Source of the DNA: Diphasiastrum complanatum
Lineage: Eukaryota > Streptophyta > Lycopodiopsida > Lycopodiales > Lycopodiaceae
DNA: 64,000 nt
Direction of reading: 5' to 3'
Assembly: GCA_029204225.1 (NCBI GenBank)
Contig: CM055092.1
Coordinates: 74,314,857-74,378,856 of the forward strand
Shown: positions 45,721 to 57,728 of the stretch, one piece after another
How positions within the stretch are numbered: the stretch's first letter is position 1
Layout of the letters: the number at the start of each line of letters is the position of its first letter
The notes under the pieces: model-generated
What the model was told of the DNA's origin: nothing
The model's database searches: none
Seen by the model: the letters and a program-made list of their open reading frames with translations, nothing else
Position numbers and translations under genes: made by a program

Positions 45721-46979
45721 ATGGAAGCGCTTCCAAGTGATGCATGTGTGCACTGTGCTTCCTTCTATTTTGAGCTAATAAGGAGGCGACGGCCATGGCG
45801 TCGGCAGCGGCTATGCCACCCGATTCCACCCACGATCCATGCATCCCATGGTCTCCCAAAAAGGCACAGCCAAGATCTGTTTCTCGTTACACACCCTGTC
45901 ACGTCGCGGGATGCGCTTTACCCACTCAACAACAACAACAAAAATTTCCCTTGGCTGTTACAGCCTGCTCATTCCATCTGCCCTCCTGGGTTCTGTTCCA
46001 CAAGTCTTGATTTTGGGAGGTGGGTTGCTTAAATTTTCCTTATTGTGATGTGGGTTGATTAGAATTCCTTTTTTTATGAGGTGGGTTGTGCTCAGATTGG
46101 AGGAGTACCCATTGGTGAAGGTGTGTGTGCAGTCAAATTGGAAAGTCTTATGCAACAAAAAAAGAAGGAACTGTGGCATGAATAGATCTGTTTACCAGGC
46201 CACGTTGTAGCAAGTTGGGGGATGCAGTACACCACCTCTGGTCTTTTATAAATCTGGTGATTTCTGCAGAATGATCATGTCTAGGTAGCTCTGGAGTATG
46301 CTGTGAAGACAGTGTTGGGCAGGGGCCTTAGGTTTGGTTAGGATTACAATTGATGGGAGGTCTTGTTGATTGTAGTCACTGACACATTCATGTTGCAGTG
46401 TGGCCAGTTTGTTAAGGGATCTAGATCTTGAGGTTTAAATAAGTCGTAAAACTCCTTAGCAATAAATTCAGTTTGTGCAGATCTTGCTTCTTTGCATCTC
46501 ATCTTTTTGCTCAGGAACATTTCCAGGTAAACTTTCTACTCAGCCTTGGGCTATGCACAGCATTAATATATCGTCGATTCTTCTATATTCCCTCTGATCT
46601 GGTGTCCTACCAGCTTGGATCCTAAGTTTTTGTTGTGCTTCACCATCGATATATGTATTTTCCATTTTGCTGATTATATTTTTAAAACAGGTGCAACGAG
46701 GAAGCAAATCTATGAATAAAATTGTATTGAAGTAAGCCCTTTGCTGTTTAGATCCGAGCGCTCAAATGCTGACATCGTTGATTGTTTAATTTAGAAATGA
46801 TGACATTGTTGTTAGATCTATGAGAAGTAGTCAAAATCTGTATTATAGATCTTTAATTGTGCTTATTTCTTACTGAATTTGATTTTTCAGGCATTTCACT
46901 TGATGAACTTGTTGCTATATCTGTCAGATGCAATAATGTAATTTTAGTCAAACTCATTGTATCATTCTTGTTGAAACAG
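45721..46979 (+). promoter_or_regulatory. Probable promoter, 5'UTR exon and 5'UTR intron of GMD
   Basis: 45780-45990 is clearly richer in G and C than its surroundings, as also seen at the start of the second host gene, and is a likely first exon. Donor-like GAG|GTGGGT sites occur at about 46018 and 46080. A good acceptor (TTGTTGAAACAG) ends at 46979, seven bases before the GMD start codon. A second possible acceptor is at about 46889 (TTGATTTTTCAG). An open frame at 45795-46010 (MASAAAMPPDSTHD) may be chance or an upstream ORF. Confidence 0.45.
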
Positions 46980-46985
46980 GACAAC

Positions 46986-48038
46986 ATGGGAGAGGTTACA
47001 TTGAAAAAGGCCCTGGTTACTGGCATAACAGGGCAGGATGGATCGTATCTGACAGAATTTTTGCTTGGCAAAGGTTATGAGGTACATGGGATCATCCGCA
47101 GATCATCAAATTTCAACACTCAGAGGTTGGAGCACATTTACATTGACCCTCATAACTCTGGTGCCCGGATGAAGCTCCACTATGGGGATCTCACCGATGC
47201 TTCTGTACTAAGGAAGTGGATTGACTCCATTTGTCCAGATGAAGTCTACAATCTAGGTGCTCAGTCACATGTAGGAGTCTCATTTGAGAACCCAGATTAT
47301 ACTGCAGATGTGGTTGCAACGGGAGCTTTGCGACTTCTTGAAGCAGTGCGCACACACATAATGACTACTGGAAGGCATATCAAGTATTACCAGGCTGGAT
47401 CATCAGAGATGTATGGAGCCACCCCCCCTCCACAAGATGAGAACACAGTCTTTCATCCACGCAGTCCGTACGCTGTATCAAAGGTTGCAGCTCATTGGTA
47501 CACTGTAAATTACAGAGAAGCATATGGTCTTTTTGCTTGCAATGGCATTCTTTTCAACCATGAATCCCCGCGAAGAGGCGAGAATTTTGTGACTCGAAAG
47601 ATAACACGCGCCGTGGGCAGGATCAAGATAGGGCTTCAAAAGAAGCTGTTCTTGGGAAACCTCAAAGCATCGAGGGATTGGGGATTTGCTGGAGACTATG
47701 TGGAGGCAATGTGGCTCATGTTGCAGCAAGAAAACCCAGATGATTATGTTGTTGCCACTGAGGATTCACACACAGTGGAGGAATTTCTTGAGGAAGCTTT
47801 TGGGTATGTCAATCTCAACTGGAAAGATCATGTGGAGATTGATCCTAGATACTTTCGCCCTGCGGAGGTGGATAACCTGAGGGGTTCAGCTGCCAAGGCC
47901 AAGAAAGCTTTGGGATGGACTCCTAAAGTTTCCTTTAAACAGCTGGTAGCCATGATGGTTGAATCTGACTTGGAAAGAGCAAAACGTGAGAAGGTGCTAG
48001 CAGACAATGGTTATATTGATTCACATCAGCAGCCTTGA
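46986..48038 (+). CDS. GMD: GDP-mannose 4,6-dehydratase
   Basis: It converts GDP-D-mannose to GDP-4-keto-6-deoxy-D-mannose in the cytosol, the first step to GDP-L-fucose. That nucleotide sugar feeds fucosylation of xyloglucan, pectin and N-glycans. The protein has 350 residues ([19 protein letters not shown]...), close to plant GMDs (about 360-370). An extended SDR fold is evident: GITGQDGSY nucleotide loop (Gly13, Gly16, Gly19), SSEMYG (Ser139, Glu141) and YAVSK (Tyr162, Lys166) as the catalytic set, then [16 protein letters not shown] and [14 protein letters not shown] chose Met 46986 and not the in-frame Met at 46857, because the longer N-terminus matches nothing in the family and an acceptor lies just before 46980. 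The coding sequence has no intron, as in known plant GMDs. It appears intact. Confidence 0.97.
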   Translation: MGEVTLKKALVTGITGQDGSYLTEFLLGKGYEVHGIIRRSSNFNTQRLEHIYIDPHNSGARMKLHYGDLTDASVLRKWIDSICPDEVYNLGAQSHVGVSFENPDYTADVVATGALRLLEAVRTHIMTTGRHIKYYQAGSSEMYGATPPPQDENTVFHPRSPYAVSKVAAHWYTVNYREAYGLFACNGILFNHESPRRGENFVTRKITRAVGRIKIGLQKKLFLGNLKASRDWGFAGDYVEAMWLMLQQENPDDYVVATEDSHTVEEFLEEAFGYVNLNWKDHVEIDPRYFRPAEVDNLRGSAAKAKKALGWTPKVSFKQLVAMMVESDLERAKREKVLADNGYIDSHQQP

Positions 48039-49378
48039 AGATTATAGAGCATGATTTAATTTCAGAATATGTTCTTTGCTATTCCCAGAATTTGAACATG
48101 ATTGGCCTCATCAGTAACTGAGTCTATGGACTCAAGCCCTTAGTCTACTCTAGAAGCAGTGATAGATTTCACCTGAAATGGATTTGCTGTTTTCCATAGA
48201 TGAGCATGCTAAAATTCTCTAGTTAGCTTAGGTTCCTTGATCCAAAATAAGTTTGTCAACATGCCACTAAATTTTAAGTGCTAGATATATTGAATTGCTA
48301 ACAGAGCATTGCGCCTGGTAAAGCTTTTAGGTGAGTAAACTATTGACCTATTTTTTATATATATGGTTAAATCTACTCTTAGACAGTGTCCTTGTTGTTC
48401 CAGATTTGCACTGTGCTTTTCCTTGTGTAGATCCAATTTCTTATTCCAAGGTCGAATCCATCCTTACTGAAATTGAATCAAGATTGAACGAGAAATTACG
48501 TAATGTGCTTTTGTGCTACTACTGTTTTGAAATATCTTGATATGGTTTTTTAGTGTTGAGTTTGGCAATGCATGTGATCTCTTTTGATGCTGTGATTTCT
48601 CACTAGATTGAATCTTAATATGCAAAATCAATTCCATGTCAAATCCAACTGAAGGTTCGTGATTGCTGCTTCAAAATTTGTTCCTCAGATAGACCATGAA
48701 ACTGCACTATAATTTGAACTACCAAGGAAAATTTCAATGTCATACATGCCCTAAATGCCCAATGCTCAAAGTGCTACTGCTTGCCTGATTGTGCAAATGA
48801 ATAAAGCTTGTAAGAACACACAAAGAAACTCTTTGAGCATTGATAATATGAAAACCCTTACGGAAGAAATCTCTGTAGGATAAATTTCCAATTTGCCTAT
48901 GCTAGTTCTGTCCATGGTACTTATAAACAATTTGCATGTATCACAATGATGGGTAAGCTGCCCAACTGAAACAAGCTTCTTATAAATCTCTCTTTGGCAC
49001 AGAAGGCTGTTTAATCTCTCTTTCCATGCAAATTCTTTATCCTTTACACTTACAATTTACCAACTCTGAGAGAGAGCTGTGTTCCAAGAATGGCAGACTC
49101 AGGCTTTTCAGCAATTTTTCTTCTCTGTTTTTAATTATTTAATGAATTTTCAACAGACCATGGAAACATCATAGCTATAATCATAAGCTTGGAACATTTG
49201 GAGAAAACATTAGGTGGAGAAAACATTAGGGTTACAAGGAAAAAAAAACCTTAAAACTGTAGGTGTGGGGTAAAAGGGCCTCAAGAAATGGCCCCTCCCT
49301 CACCAGGTTTGAAGGTTTTATTTTGTTTTGAAGGATTTTTTATTTTTTCAGAATAAAGATTTTGATGAAAAGGTTTCT
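48039..49378. other. GMD 3' region and intergenic DNA
   Basis: The GMD 3'UTR starts here. An AATAAA hexamer occurs at 48800, though closer non-canonical signals are likely. No further gene was recognised. Confidence 0.4.
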
Positions 49379-49599
49379 AGAAAATTTCTCTCCATATTGC
49401 AATCTCACATTTACAAAGGAGAACCAAAAAATGTGACATTATGTGGGGAGGAAAGGCCTTGGACGTCAGAAGGCCCAAGGCCTCCATGCATTTCCTAATG
49501 CTCAAGTCATGTGGATGTTCCAATCGAAAGTCTATGTGATATGTGACAGCCCATTGTTGATTCTTTTGATGTAAAATCATTTTTTGCTTCTTCATGAAG

Positions 49600-49700
49600 A
49601 AAAAGGAGGTGCCTCACAGAATGTAATTTATGCGCCTCCTTTTTTTTTCCAAAATTTTTTACATGCACCTTTTTGGATGCGGAAGGTGCACCAAAAAAAA
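49600..49700. repeat. Two adjacent small hairpins
   Basis: AAAAGGAGGTGC faces GCGCCTCCTTTT (about 49602-49643), and TGCACCTT faces AAGGTGCA (about 49664-49692). They are separated by about 20 bp. Confidence 0.6.
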
Positions 49701-49794
49701 AATCACGGCAAAAAAGAAGATGAAAAAGAAGTAATGATGCTAAAAACAATCAACGATGGAATGCAAAATGCAAATATCAATCAGGCTCTGTAAC

Positions 49795-49868
49795 GAAACG
49801 AAACGAAACGAAGCGAAACTGGACGAAACGAAGCGAAACTGGACGAAGCGAAGCGAAGCAAAACTTGA
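49795..49868. repeat. (CGAAA)n / CGAAGCGAAACTGGA minisatellite
   Basis: GAAAC and GAAGC five-base units are mixed with a longer unit (GAAACTGGACGAA) repeated about three times. An open frame crossing it is produced by the repeat and is not a gene. Confidence 0.85.
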
Positions 49869-50340
49869 ACGAGCTCTAATATTGACATTGCTGAAGCGAA
49901 ATCAAATTTATCGCGAACGAAATGAATTCGGATGGATTTCAGGTATGATTACTGGTCACTGCTTGCTATATCATTCCTACAATCCTCCAGAAAGTAGACA
50001 GACACTCTTGATCTACGTTATAGATTAATAGAGCATTCAACAAAACTGAACCAGTGTGCGGAATTGATACAACAAGTTAATGAATGAGATACACAAGCGA
50101 TAGCAGACAATAATTCATTCAAGATCAGACAAAAATTGAGAGGGATATGTGGTAATAGCTACAGTATCATCTATTGATCCTCTTGATTTCGAGCGCTGTA
50201 TGACAGATCCACACAGCGCATTGGCGTCAGAGAAAATAGTGTTCTCTCACGAGTAGCGTCTCGCTTACTAGCAGACTTCTTGGATCTCTATTGATCCTGC
50301 TTACAAAATTGTCTCGCTCACAGGCGGACTTCTATTCTGT
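49869..50340. other. Possible LTR-like fragment, unassigned
   Basis: Two similar stretches with GCGAGAC and CTTGGATCTCTATTGATCC or its variant lie at 50240-50320. No ends or coding motifs were identified. It abuts the truncated end of element C. Confidence 0.3.
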
Positions 50341-50347
50341 ATATTTT

Positions 50348-52530
50348 CTATCTGCTACTATAATGATTGCATACATTCAAAGTAGCATATCTGATTAGAT
50401 AATCAGGGTTTTTGTACTTCATTATACTTCCATGATCTTCTTGATCCTTTGGAGCGTGAAGGTTGAAAAAGTGTCGCGAAGATTTTCGTGTCGCTTCGAG
50501 TCGGGTTTTCGCGTCGTCTGATGCTTTGGCCCATTCAGCTAGGATGCTCTTGGCCCGAGGTGCAATCCGTAGTAACTCATCGAGAGATAAGTTCACGTGG
50601 CTAGACAGTAAAGTGGTGAGCACACATGCTTGTGGGACCTCTCGCACTTCCATATGGAACGGTGATTCGTGATGATGCAAGCAATCGTTTTGATCGTTCG
50701 CACTGGGGAGGCCGCTGGCGGTGCTGGTTCTTCCATAGGTTGAGGTTCTGCAGGAGCTTCTTGTGCTTATGCAGCTTTCTGTTCTTGTGCTTTCTGTATC
50801 CAATGGCAGACCTTATGGTATATCCTTTCTTCTTCCCTCACATTCGGATATGGTCTTGTAGTTGAGGGTTGGTCATTGGCCATTGATACTGATGGAGGTG
50901 GTGATGGGGCCACTCCCTTCTATTTCTGCGCTCGCGTAACTGCTAGCACTGGAACATGGGGATTTTGCTTTTCCTGTGGCATCCTTCTTGGAACTGTTGT
51001 TGGTTGTACTATGATTAAATTCAAGGGTGCACTTGTTCCAGGTTTTGACTGAGCAGTTCTTGTAGCAATGTCCATATCTGCATTCTCTGCAAAAGGCCAT
51101 ATACTGTCCCTTATAAAGACATTCAACAATTATGTGGCCTTCGCCGCATCCATAGCAACCATAGATCCTACCTCCCTGACGTTGAGGTTGTGCAGCGTAG
51201 GTCGCATAATATTTGTTGATTGCCAGATCGACAAACGCCTCTTCCGGTCCGTATCACTGTTGCTGCTCAGGTTGGGATGGTGGTTCTTGTTCTATTGCGG
51301 CCAAATTTACATGAGCCACATGATTGTTAGCTAGACCAGGTGGTGTAGGTAGTGCCATATGTGCTGCTGATTCATTGGCGTTCCATAGCACGGTGCCGCA
51401 TTTGTTGCCCCTTGATGATACAGATAGGAGGATTGGTATTGATTCCTCTTTTGTTGTATGATCTTGAAGTTGAACGGAAAAAATGCCGTTTTGTGCAATG
51501 AAGCAATGCACAAGTGGTAGTACCATTGTGTCAGCTTGAGGTTTTGCTTCAACACTGGACACTCATTTGTAGTATGGTTCTGGGTGCAAACCGGACACCA
51601 TACGTTCTCTCGTCAGGGATACTACAGCTGATTCTGTTCTGGTGGATTTGGAGTTGGTGCTTGGTGCTACAGCTCCCTACAAGGCCTTCAGTTTCTGATC
51701 AAATTGCATCGTTTGTTGTTCCATCTGCTGCTTATGTAAATTTGTCATTTGTTCCATCAACAGATCTGTTGAGATATGGGATGCATTGGATGATGATATT
51801 ACCGAGGGAGTTGGATTATGTTCATTGTCAAAACCCTCATCTTCTTCCATGATAGCACCTTCCATGGCTTCCTGCAATGTAGCGTACTACTCCCGTCTTT
51901 TCAGCTCTCTTTTGATACTTCATGGTAACCTCACAAGGAACCACATAATGACCGCATGAACGGGAGTTAGGGCTACATTGCATTCAGATCTTAGGTGTTT
52001 GACCTATTCTATGTAGTCCCTGACCCTTTCACTTTTTCCCATTTTCACTTTGCTTATAAGGAGAAATGGATCTTCCAAGAACTTCCTTGGTTTAAAGCGC
52101 ATGATGAGAGCCACTTTAACCCCTTCCCAAGTGATTTTCTCTTCGTCCGATAGGTTGAAGAACCAATCTTGTGCTACAGCTACCAACGACATGAAGAACA
52201 ACATCAGTTTCTCCGTCGGTGTCCGATCTCCATAAATTTCACACGCTTGCGCGTAGATCTGGATGGATTTGATGGGATCTGATGACCCATCATATTTAGG
52301 TATTTCCATGTGAGGTGCACTCCGGACTGTTTGCAAGGGTGCGACATGTACGAGTTGACCATAGGATCTATTGGTGCTGGTTCTGCTTCTGCCTCGATTT
52401 GCGCAGCTGCAACTCTGGGAAGGTTTAGTGCTTGATTTGCTATTCTTCTGGCTATTGGTCGTCCGGATCTCAAATTCATTTGGCGGTAACGTCCAAGGAT
52501 GCTGGATCTTGCAAATTCAGAAGAATTCAA
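50348..52530 (-). pseudogene. gag of element C, four CCHC knuckles (degraded)
   Basis: The reading starts MNSSEFARSSILGRYRQMNL at 52530, shifts near 52300, then gives the Gag core: PHMEIPKYDGSSDPIKSIQI, AQDWFFNLSDEEKITWEGVK and RFKPRKFLEDPFLLISKVKM. A stop follows at about 52004 (RVRDYIE). A Gln/Met-rich helix (LLMEQMTNLHKQQMEQQTMQ) precedes the knuckles CPVCTQNHTTNECP, a decayed HLCIASLHKTAFF, YGCGEGHIIVEC and CRECRYGHCYKNC. The linker (CLHHHESPFHMEVREV) matches the one before the element A protease. Several stops and shifts make it non-functional. The four-knuckle layout agrees with element A. Confidence 0.85.
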
Positions 52531-53682
52531 TCTGGATCTTAAGGATCTGATCAGTTCGGTTGGCCGTTAGTGTGGTTTTAGGCCTCTTACGATGGTTTTT
52601 CCTTGATAACTTTTTGATCCTTGTCTGGATTGGCCTGAGACTTTCACATTAGCTGGATCTAGTGCAGATCTATCTACGATTACTTGTGCAAGGGTTGGCT
52701 GTGCGAGGGTCCTTTTACTGTTTTGTAGTCAATTCTTCAAACCTGTTGGAAACTAACCTTCGCAGGTTTGTCAGGGGCTGAGGAAGATTCTTTCTTACAG
52801 ATCAAAAAGTTATGGCTGTCTACAAAGGTTCAAAAGTCATTTCTTGCAACTAACATTTGCAGGCTTCATCATTGATGAAAAAAGACCTTTTGAAGACATT
52901 GGGATGGTCTGCGAAGATTACTTTTGTGATGATTTGATGGATCTTCTGATTTTAGTGATTTTTAGGCACTCAAATCCAATTTTCTACTCACTAGAATCAA
53001 ATTAAATTTCACAAGCTCTTCTATGTCCTTGTCTCAACTAAGATGGAACTTCAAAATTCTCTACAAAGGTTCTTGGCCACTGGAACTGAAAATTTGGGTG
53101 TCTGCGAGGGTCCTGCCTAATTTTTCCGCCTTTTTCAACTGGGGAACCTTGAACACTTATATTAGGAACTAACCTTCGCAAGCTTCTCTTTGTCTTGGTC
53201 CCACTAAGATGGAACTTCAGAGAGCTCTGCGAAGGTTCTTATGAAGATTTGAATTTTTTTTATTTTTCAAGGGAATTTTAGAATTTTTATGGTTTTTTTG
53301 AGATTTTTCAAGATCTGGTTGGTAGGAACCTTCACAAGCTTCTATGCAGGTTTGGGATAGCAGCCTTCAGCTGCTGCCAATTGTGCAAAGGTTGGTTCCC
53401 ACTGGATTTTGAATAAACAAAATATGATGAAATTTTTGCCTCTTTTCCCTCCAAAAATAGATTTGAGCTATTTTTATGGTTTTTTTCGGTTTTGTAGATG
53501 GATGCCAAGCCCTTAGAGGCTGTTTTGCATCTCCACAACCCTCTCACACCTCCTCCACTAGCTGAGAACAGTCCAAACACAAGAAATCACACAAAACAAG
53601 TTAAGTCTACCCCAAAAACCACCTAAAAACACTCTAAAAAACCAAAAACAACTAAAAATGCAACTAAACTAGTTAGTGAAAC
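52531..53682 (-). other. Leader of element C with repeated TTCGCA motifs
   Basis: It is non-coding. Motifs such as AACCTTCGCA, TGCGAAGGTT and TGCGAGGGTC recur near 52690, 52708, 52752, 52822, 52918, 53068, 53101, 53173, 53230, 53325 and 53385. Confidence 0.75.
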
Positions 53683-53703
53683 CTATCCCCGACAACAGCG
53701 CCA
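53683..53703 (-). other. Primer-binding site of element C, tRNA-Asp type
   Basis: The minus strand reads TGGCGCTGTTGTCGGGGATA. This is the best preserved Asp-type primer site in the window. One base separates it from the LTR. Confidence 0.88.
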
Positions 53704-53704
53704 T

Positions 53705-54548
53705 TGTAGGGTGTGTAGATTAGATGGTGAGCAGCCCTCCGCTTGTCAAAAAGGGTTAGAATGCTAAATAGGTATCTAACTATGCCAAGTTGCTAAATGC
53801 TTTCTACTCCTTTTCCTAACACTACTCCACTTAACACTACCCGTAATACTAGTCCACTTAACACTATCCTTTCCTACACTAACCACACACACATCATGAT
53901 TTGGAGTGAAAAAGAGAAGGAGAGAGATATTTAAATAGATGGAAGAAGTAGAGGAAGAGAGAGAGAAAGAGGGTGAGAGGGGAGGTTAGCTCATTTGCTC
54001 ATTGTGCATGCTAATGGAAAAATATTAACTAATGAAACCAAAGACATGGAAACTAGAAAGCAAAAACACAAGCACACAATAGCATTAGCAAGTATTGAAT
54101 AACAAATGAGGATGCTTCTCTCCAAAATGGTAGAGTTTCCTCCTCCTTATTAAGCATGGAAAATGGTTACAAATGGTGCCTTTTTATCCTTGGGGTGGCC
54201 CTTGCCCCTTGCTTCCTATTGGCTACTTGCAAGAAGGTGGGATTGAAATCCACACCATCCACAAGAAACACAAATGAATCTATGGTGTAGGAAGAAGCAC
54301 ACCCCACCTACCACTATTTGACCTTTGACTATTTTACAAACTTAGAAACTAAAGTTTAAGCTTAACTTTGGCCTTCTAATCTTATTTTTAATTATGTGGC
54401 CCAAATTCAAGTTTGTGTCCATATTTATTTATTTACAAGTGCTCATTGGGCCATGGGCTTACGCACGCAGGATGCCATGACCCTCGCAACTATTTCTACT
54501 AACTTTGACTTTTTATTTATTTACAGCATGATGGGAATACCCCCAACA
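53705..54548 (-). repeat. 5' LTR of element C
   Basis: This is 844 bp. On the minus strand it starts TGTTGGGGGTATTCCC at 54548 and ends CACACCCTACA at 53705. It carries the shared upstream block at 54439-54466 and a TATA-like GGATAAAAAGGCACC at about 54176-54190, matching element G. Confidence 0.88.
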
Positions 54549-54554
54549 GTGCCT

Positions 54555-55665
54555 CTTCGACAATAGTCGGCTCTTGAACAAGATGAGTTGCAGACTCATC
54601 GATATAAATTATAGGTAGTCTGCGTTCTCTTGTCAATCTTCTGGGAAATGAATGAAGTTGATTATTTTCATCATGTTGTAGTTGTTGAGCTTCAATATCA
54701 TCTTCTTTGGATTCACTATTGATAAGTTGTTCGTCTAAAGTGGACGAGCTTGGACCCTCAATAGGAATAGTGGACTTGGGAACATAAGTGTTTGATAGTT
54801 TGACTATATGAGCTTTGCCCTTGCCTTTGAGGTCAATAAACTAATCTTCGATGAAGATGATATCTCGGTTGGTGGATATCTTCGACTCAACATGACCATA
54901 CAACTTATAAGATTTGTCTGAAGTAGTGTAGCTAATGAAAATAGATTTGATACTCTAGAAGTCGAGCTTCTTCTTGAGATTTTGTGGTATCTGTGCATAA
55001 GCTCAGACATCTGTTCTGAATATAACTTGCAGTGGCAACAGCTTCAGCCCAGAAGGATTTTGAAAGTATTGCATGAGCAACATACACTTAGCCGATTCAA
55101 CTGAGGTTCCATTCTTTCTCTCACCAAGTCCATTTGACTGAGGCGAATAGGAGGTAATAAATTGTTGCCCAATGTCATAAGGCAATACTCCTTGAATTCA
55201 CGGTAGAGACATACTCTCCCCCGTTATAGGGGTACTTTAATTCTTTTATCAGTTTCCAATTATGCACGCTCTTTGAATTGTCGAAAGATTTTGAAAGCCT
55301 CCAATTTCTACTTAATAAAGTAAATAGATGTTCTTCTCAAATATTCGTCAATGAAGCTAATGGAATACTTTGCATCAAGCAACAACGGAGTTTGCATTAG
55401 ACTACATATATCTGAATGAACAACATTCAGAACATTGGTTATGTCCATGACCAATACATAGGATACAATATACTCCTAGTCTTGGATACATGGTACTCCA
55501 GTGAAACAAGTTGTAGGTTATGCCACGTCATACTAGACGTGACCCGAAAGTAACTAATATTCTTGTGAGGCCTAGAACACACTAAGTGGAGTTCAGACAA
55601 GGTATGAGACAGTGTATGCATGTGTAGAGTTATCAATAGCAATTCTATGAATAGTTGGTCCATGC
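54555..55665 (-). pseudogene. Ty1/copia integrase and linker fragment
   Basis: On the minus strand the integrase core tail reads YSPQSNGLGERKNGTSVESA, typical of copia (YSPQQNGVAERKN...). A C-terminal part follows with SKISTNRDIIFIED, then the variable linker before RT (RRLTRERRLPIIYIDE). The sequence upstream of the core is degraded. The linker is cut at 54548 by the element C LTR. Confidence 0.8.
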
Positions 55666-55679
55666 ATAGGACTCTATTC

Positions 55680-55958
55680 TAGGTGAATCTATGTATAGGG
55701 AACATAGGGATATGCATGGCTATGTGCCCAAGATGCATTAGGCTCTGTATAAGGGGTCCAAACTCGCCCTACTCCTCATCATGGTTTTTGATTCATTGCC
55801 AGGCTCTCACTCTACATTCATGCTTCTTGTTCCTTGGCTTAGGGGTGAGGCTTCTAGAGATTGATTGGATGCTTCTACTTGGTTGGGTGGTTTCTCCACA
55901 GCGTGTTATCCTTTTGTGTTTAGGATTTGTAAGCAAGATCTAAGGAGCTTCAATTATA
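55680..55958 (+). repeat. 5' LTR of element F (left edge uncertain)
   Basis: It ends one base before the primer site. A TATA-like TGTATAAGGGG is at about 55757. The left boundary with the copia remains was not resolved. Confidence 0.5.
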
Positions 55959-55959
55959 G

Positions 55960-55972
55960 TGGTATCAGAGCC
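55960..55972 (+). other. Primer-binding site of element F, initiator-Met tRNA
   Basis: It reads TGGTATCAGAGCC. Confidence 0.85.
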
Positions 55973-57728
55973 AAGGCTTACAAGCTTGGAGAGGTGGTGC
56001 TTTTCATTGGAGCTTGGTGGTATTCAACTAATATTCTCATCCAAGGAGAGGAGCAAGGTTGCAAGTTGGTGGATCTTCCCAAATTCAATTTGCATGTTCC
56101 ATATCTCTCTCAAATTCATTGTGGTTTGAAATCAATTTTGGTGTCTTTTTTGGAGTTTTAGCATGTGTAGCTCAAAACTAATGTAGGATCTGAAATTTCC
56201 AGCAAGTTAATTCACTTTGAAGTAGTTGACATTCAGTTTGCATGTTGGATCTTCCCATGTATTTGGACTCTAGGCTCTTTTGTGGCCAAATTTGGCTTGT
56301 TTTCCATGTTTTTGGCACAAAAAATGAGGGTAGAATTCAAAATCCAGCAAGATCTGATCAATTGATTGGTTGTAACTTTGTATTTTGGATTATATGTGGA
56401 TTTGAAAAATGTTCTCACCATTAATTTCCAATTGTGCATGGTGAAAAATCCTAGAAAGGGCTAAAATTCATGATTTTTGCTTGTTTTTTTCATGAAATTG
56501 GATGGTAGGAGGTTGTTGAACATCAATTAAAGATGGGAAAAGATGAATCATAGTCTTTGGAAGTTGTACTAGAAGTTAGAGCCAAGAATTCCAGCAATTG
56601 GGTTTGTAGGAAGTCAAAAAGTATAAAAAATTGAACAATTTTTGTGAATTTTGGTGGATGGATTTCTCTAAATCCATAAGGGGATCATTCTGTATTTTTT
56701 CCAGCATGATTTGTATTTCTTTTTACCTTCCCAGCAAGCTATCAGACCTGTAAATTGATGGGTAGAGGCTTATGTTTCAATTCCATCAAGTTTGTAGAAA
56801 TTTTGACTTCTAGAAACCAAGAATTCGTGGTTCTCAGCCCATACTGCTTCATAGGATCTGTATGAAGGCTTCATGGAACTCTTAGAGACCATTTAAGACT
56901 GTTTGGATTATCACTTTTAGGTTTGGTTGAGTGTTTGCATGTTTTTTGACAAATTGGTCTTGAAAAAGTGTGCCCTCCTACAACTTAATTGGTTGTTTTG
57001 AACTCGCACGTGTGAGTCCTAGGTGGCAGACTGACGTGACAAGTGTCTTGTTCACTGGGTCTCCCTTTGTACTGAGCTTTACAACAACCAATTTGGTGTC
57101 CTGTAGCCAAAGATATGAGCATCTGAAATTTTGCAATTTTGTGAGCAAAATTGGTAAAATTTTCAATTGTTTTGATTGCATGCTTGACAATTTCCTATTT
57201 TGAGGTATTGTGCTTGCATGGAATGTCTGCATGTGGTTTCTCTGAGTGATTCTGACATGCATGAGTTGGTCAGATCAGTATTGAGTGGTTATACGTATGT
57301 ACTCTGACGGTTAGATACAAAACTAGATTTTATAGTTGACAATTTCCATAGAATTGAATTTTTACATAAAATTCCATAAAGTAAAAAATCAGTCTAATGT
57401 CGCATGTCTTGCATGCCTGATGGACATTAATGAGGTAAAATTAAGAATAGAATAGTGAATCGAATTTTTGATTTCGATTGCTTATTAACTGACTGTGATT
57501 TTTTATGAAATTTAGAAAACGGTAAAATTTAAAAAAATAATAATTAAAAGTGCAAAAACTCGAAATTTTTAGTTTTTTTCAGTTTCTTGTAATGTCTATG
57601 AAATTGACTAGAAATAGTGATTTGACCATACTGGAGTCAATTTCAGTCAGTTTTTGGTCAACAATACTTCGCTATGAGTTAATCAGATATTAACTAAATT
57701 TAGTAATTTCTAGGTTAGATATATCGAG
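55973..57728 (+). other. Leader of element F
   Basis: No coding sequence is supported. The part at 57000-57100 (CGCACGTGTGA, CCTAGGTGGCAG) is conserved in element E. Confidence 0.55.

Larger units (their letters stand above)
50341..54548 (-). mobile_element. Athila-like element C, 5' half only
   Basis: Minus strand: 5' LTR (53705-54548), tRNA-Asp primer site, leader (about 1.1 kb) and gag to the gag-protease linker, where it stops at about 50341. No protease, RT or integrase is present. It is the closest relative of element G here. The right side joins copia pol at once, so it probably inserted into a copia element. Confidence 0.85.

Noticed and set aside
46857-46985. N-terminal extension of GMD from the upstream in-frame Met
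   Set aside because: The extension matches nothing in the family and contains acceptor-like sites. Met 46986 starts a peptide that fits known GMDs.
47478-47729. Minus-strand open frame inside GMD
   Set aside because: It is a shadow of the conserved GMD coding strand.
49756-50028. Open frame rich in Lys, Arg, Glu, Thr
   Set aside because: It is generated by the CGAAA-type minisatellite; the non-repeat part has no similarity I recognise.
53332-53580. Minus-strand frame as a gene
   Set aside because: It lies in the element C leader, where other copies are non-coding and rich in the TTCGCA motif.
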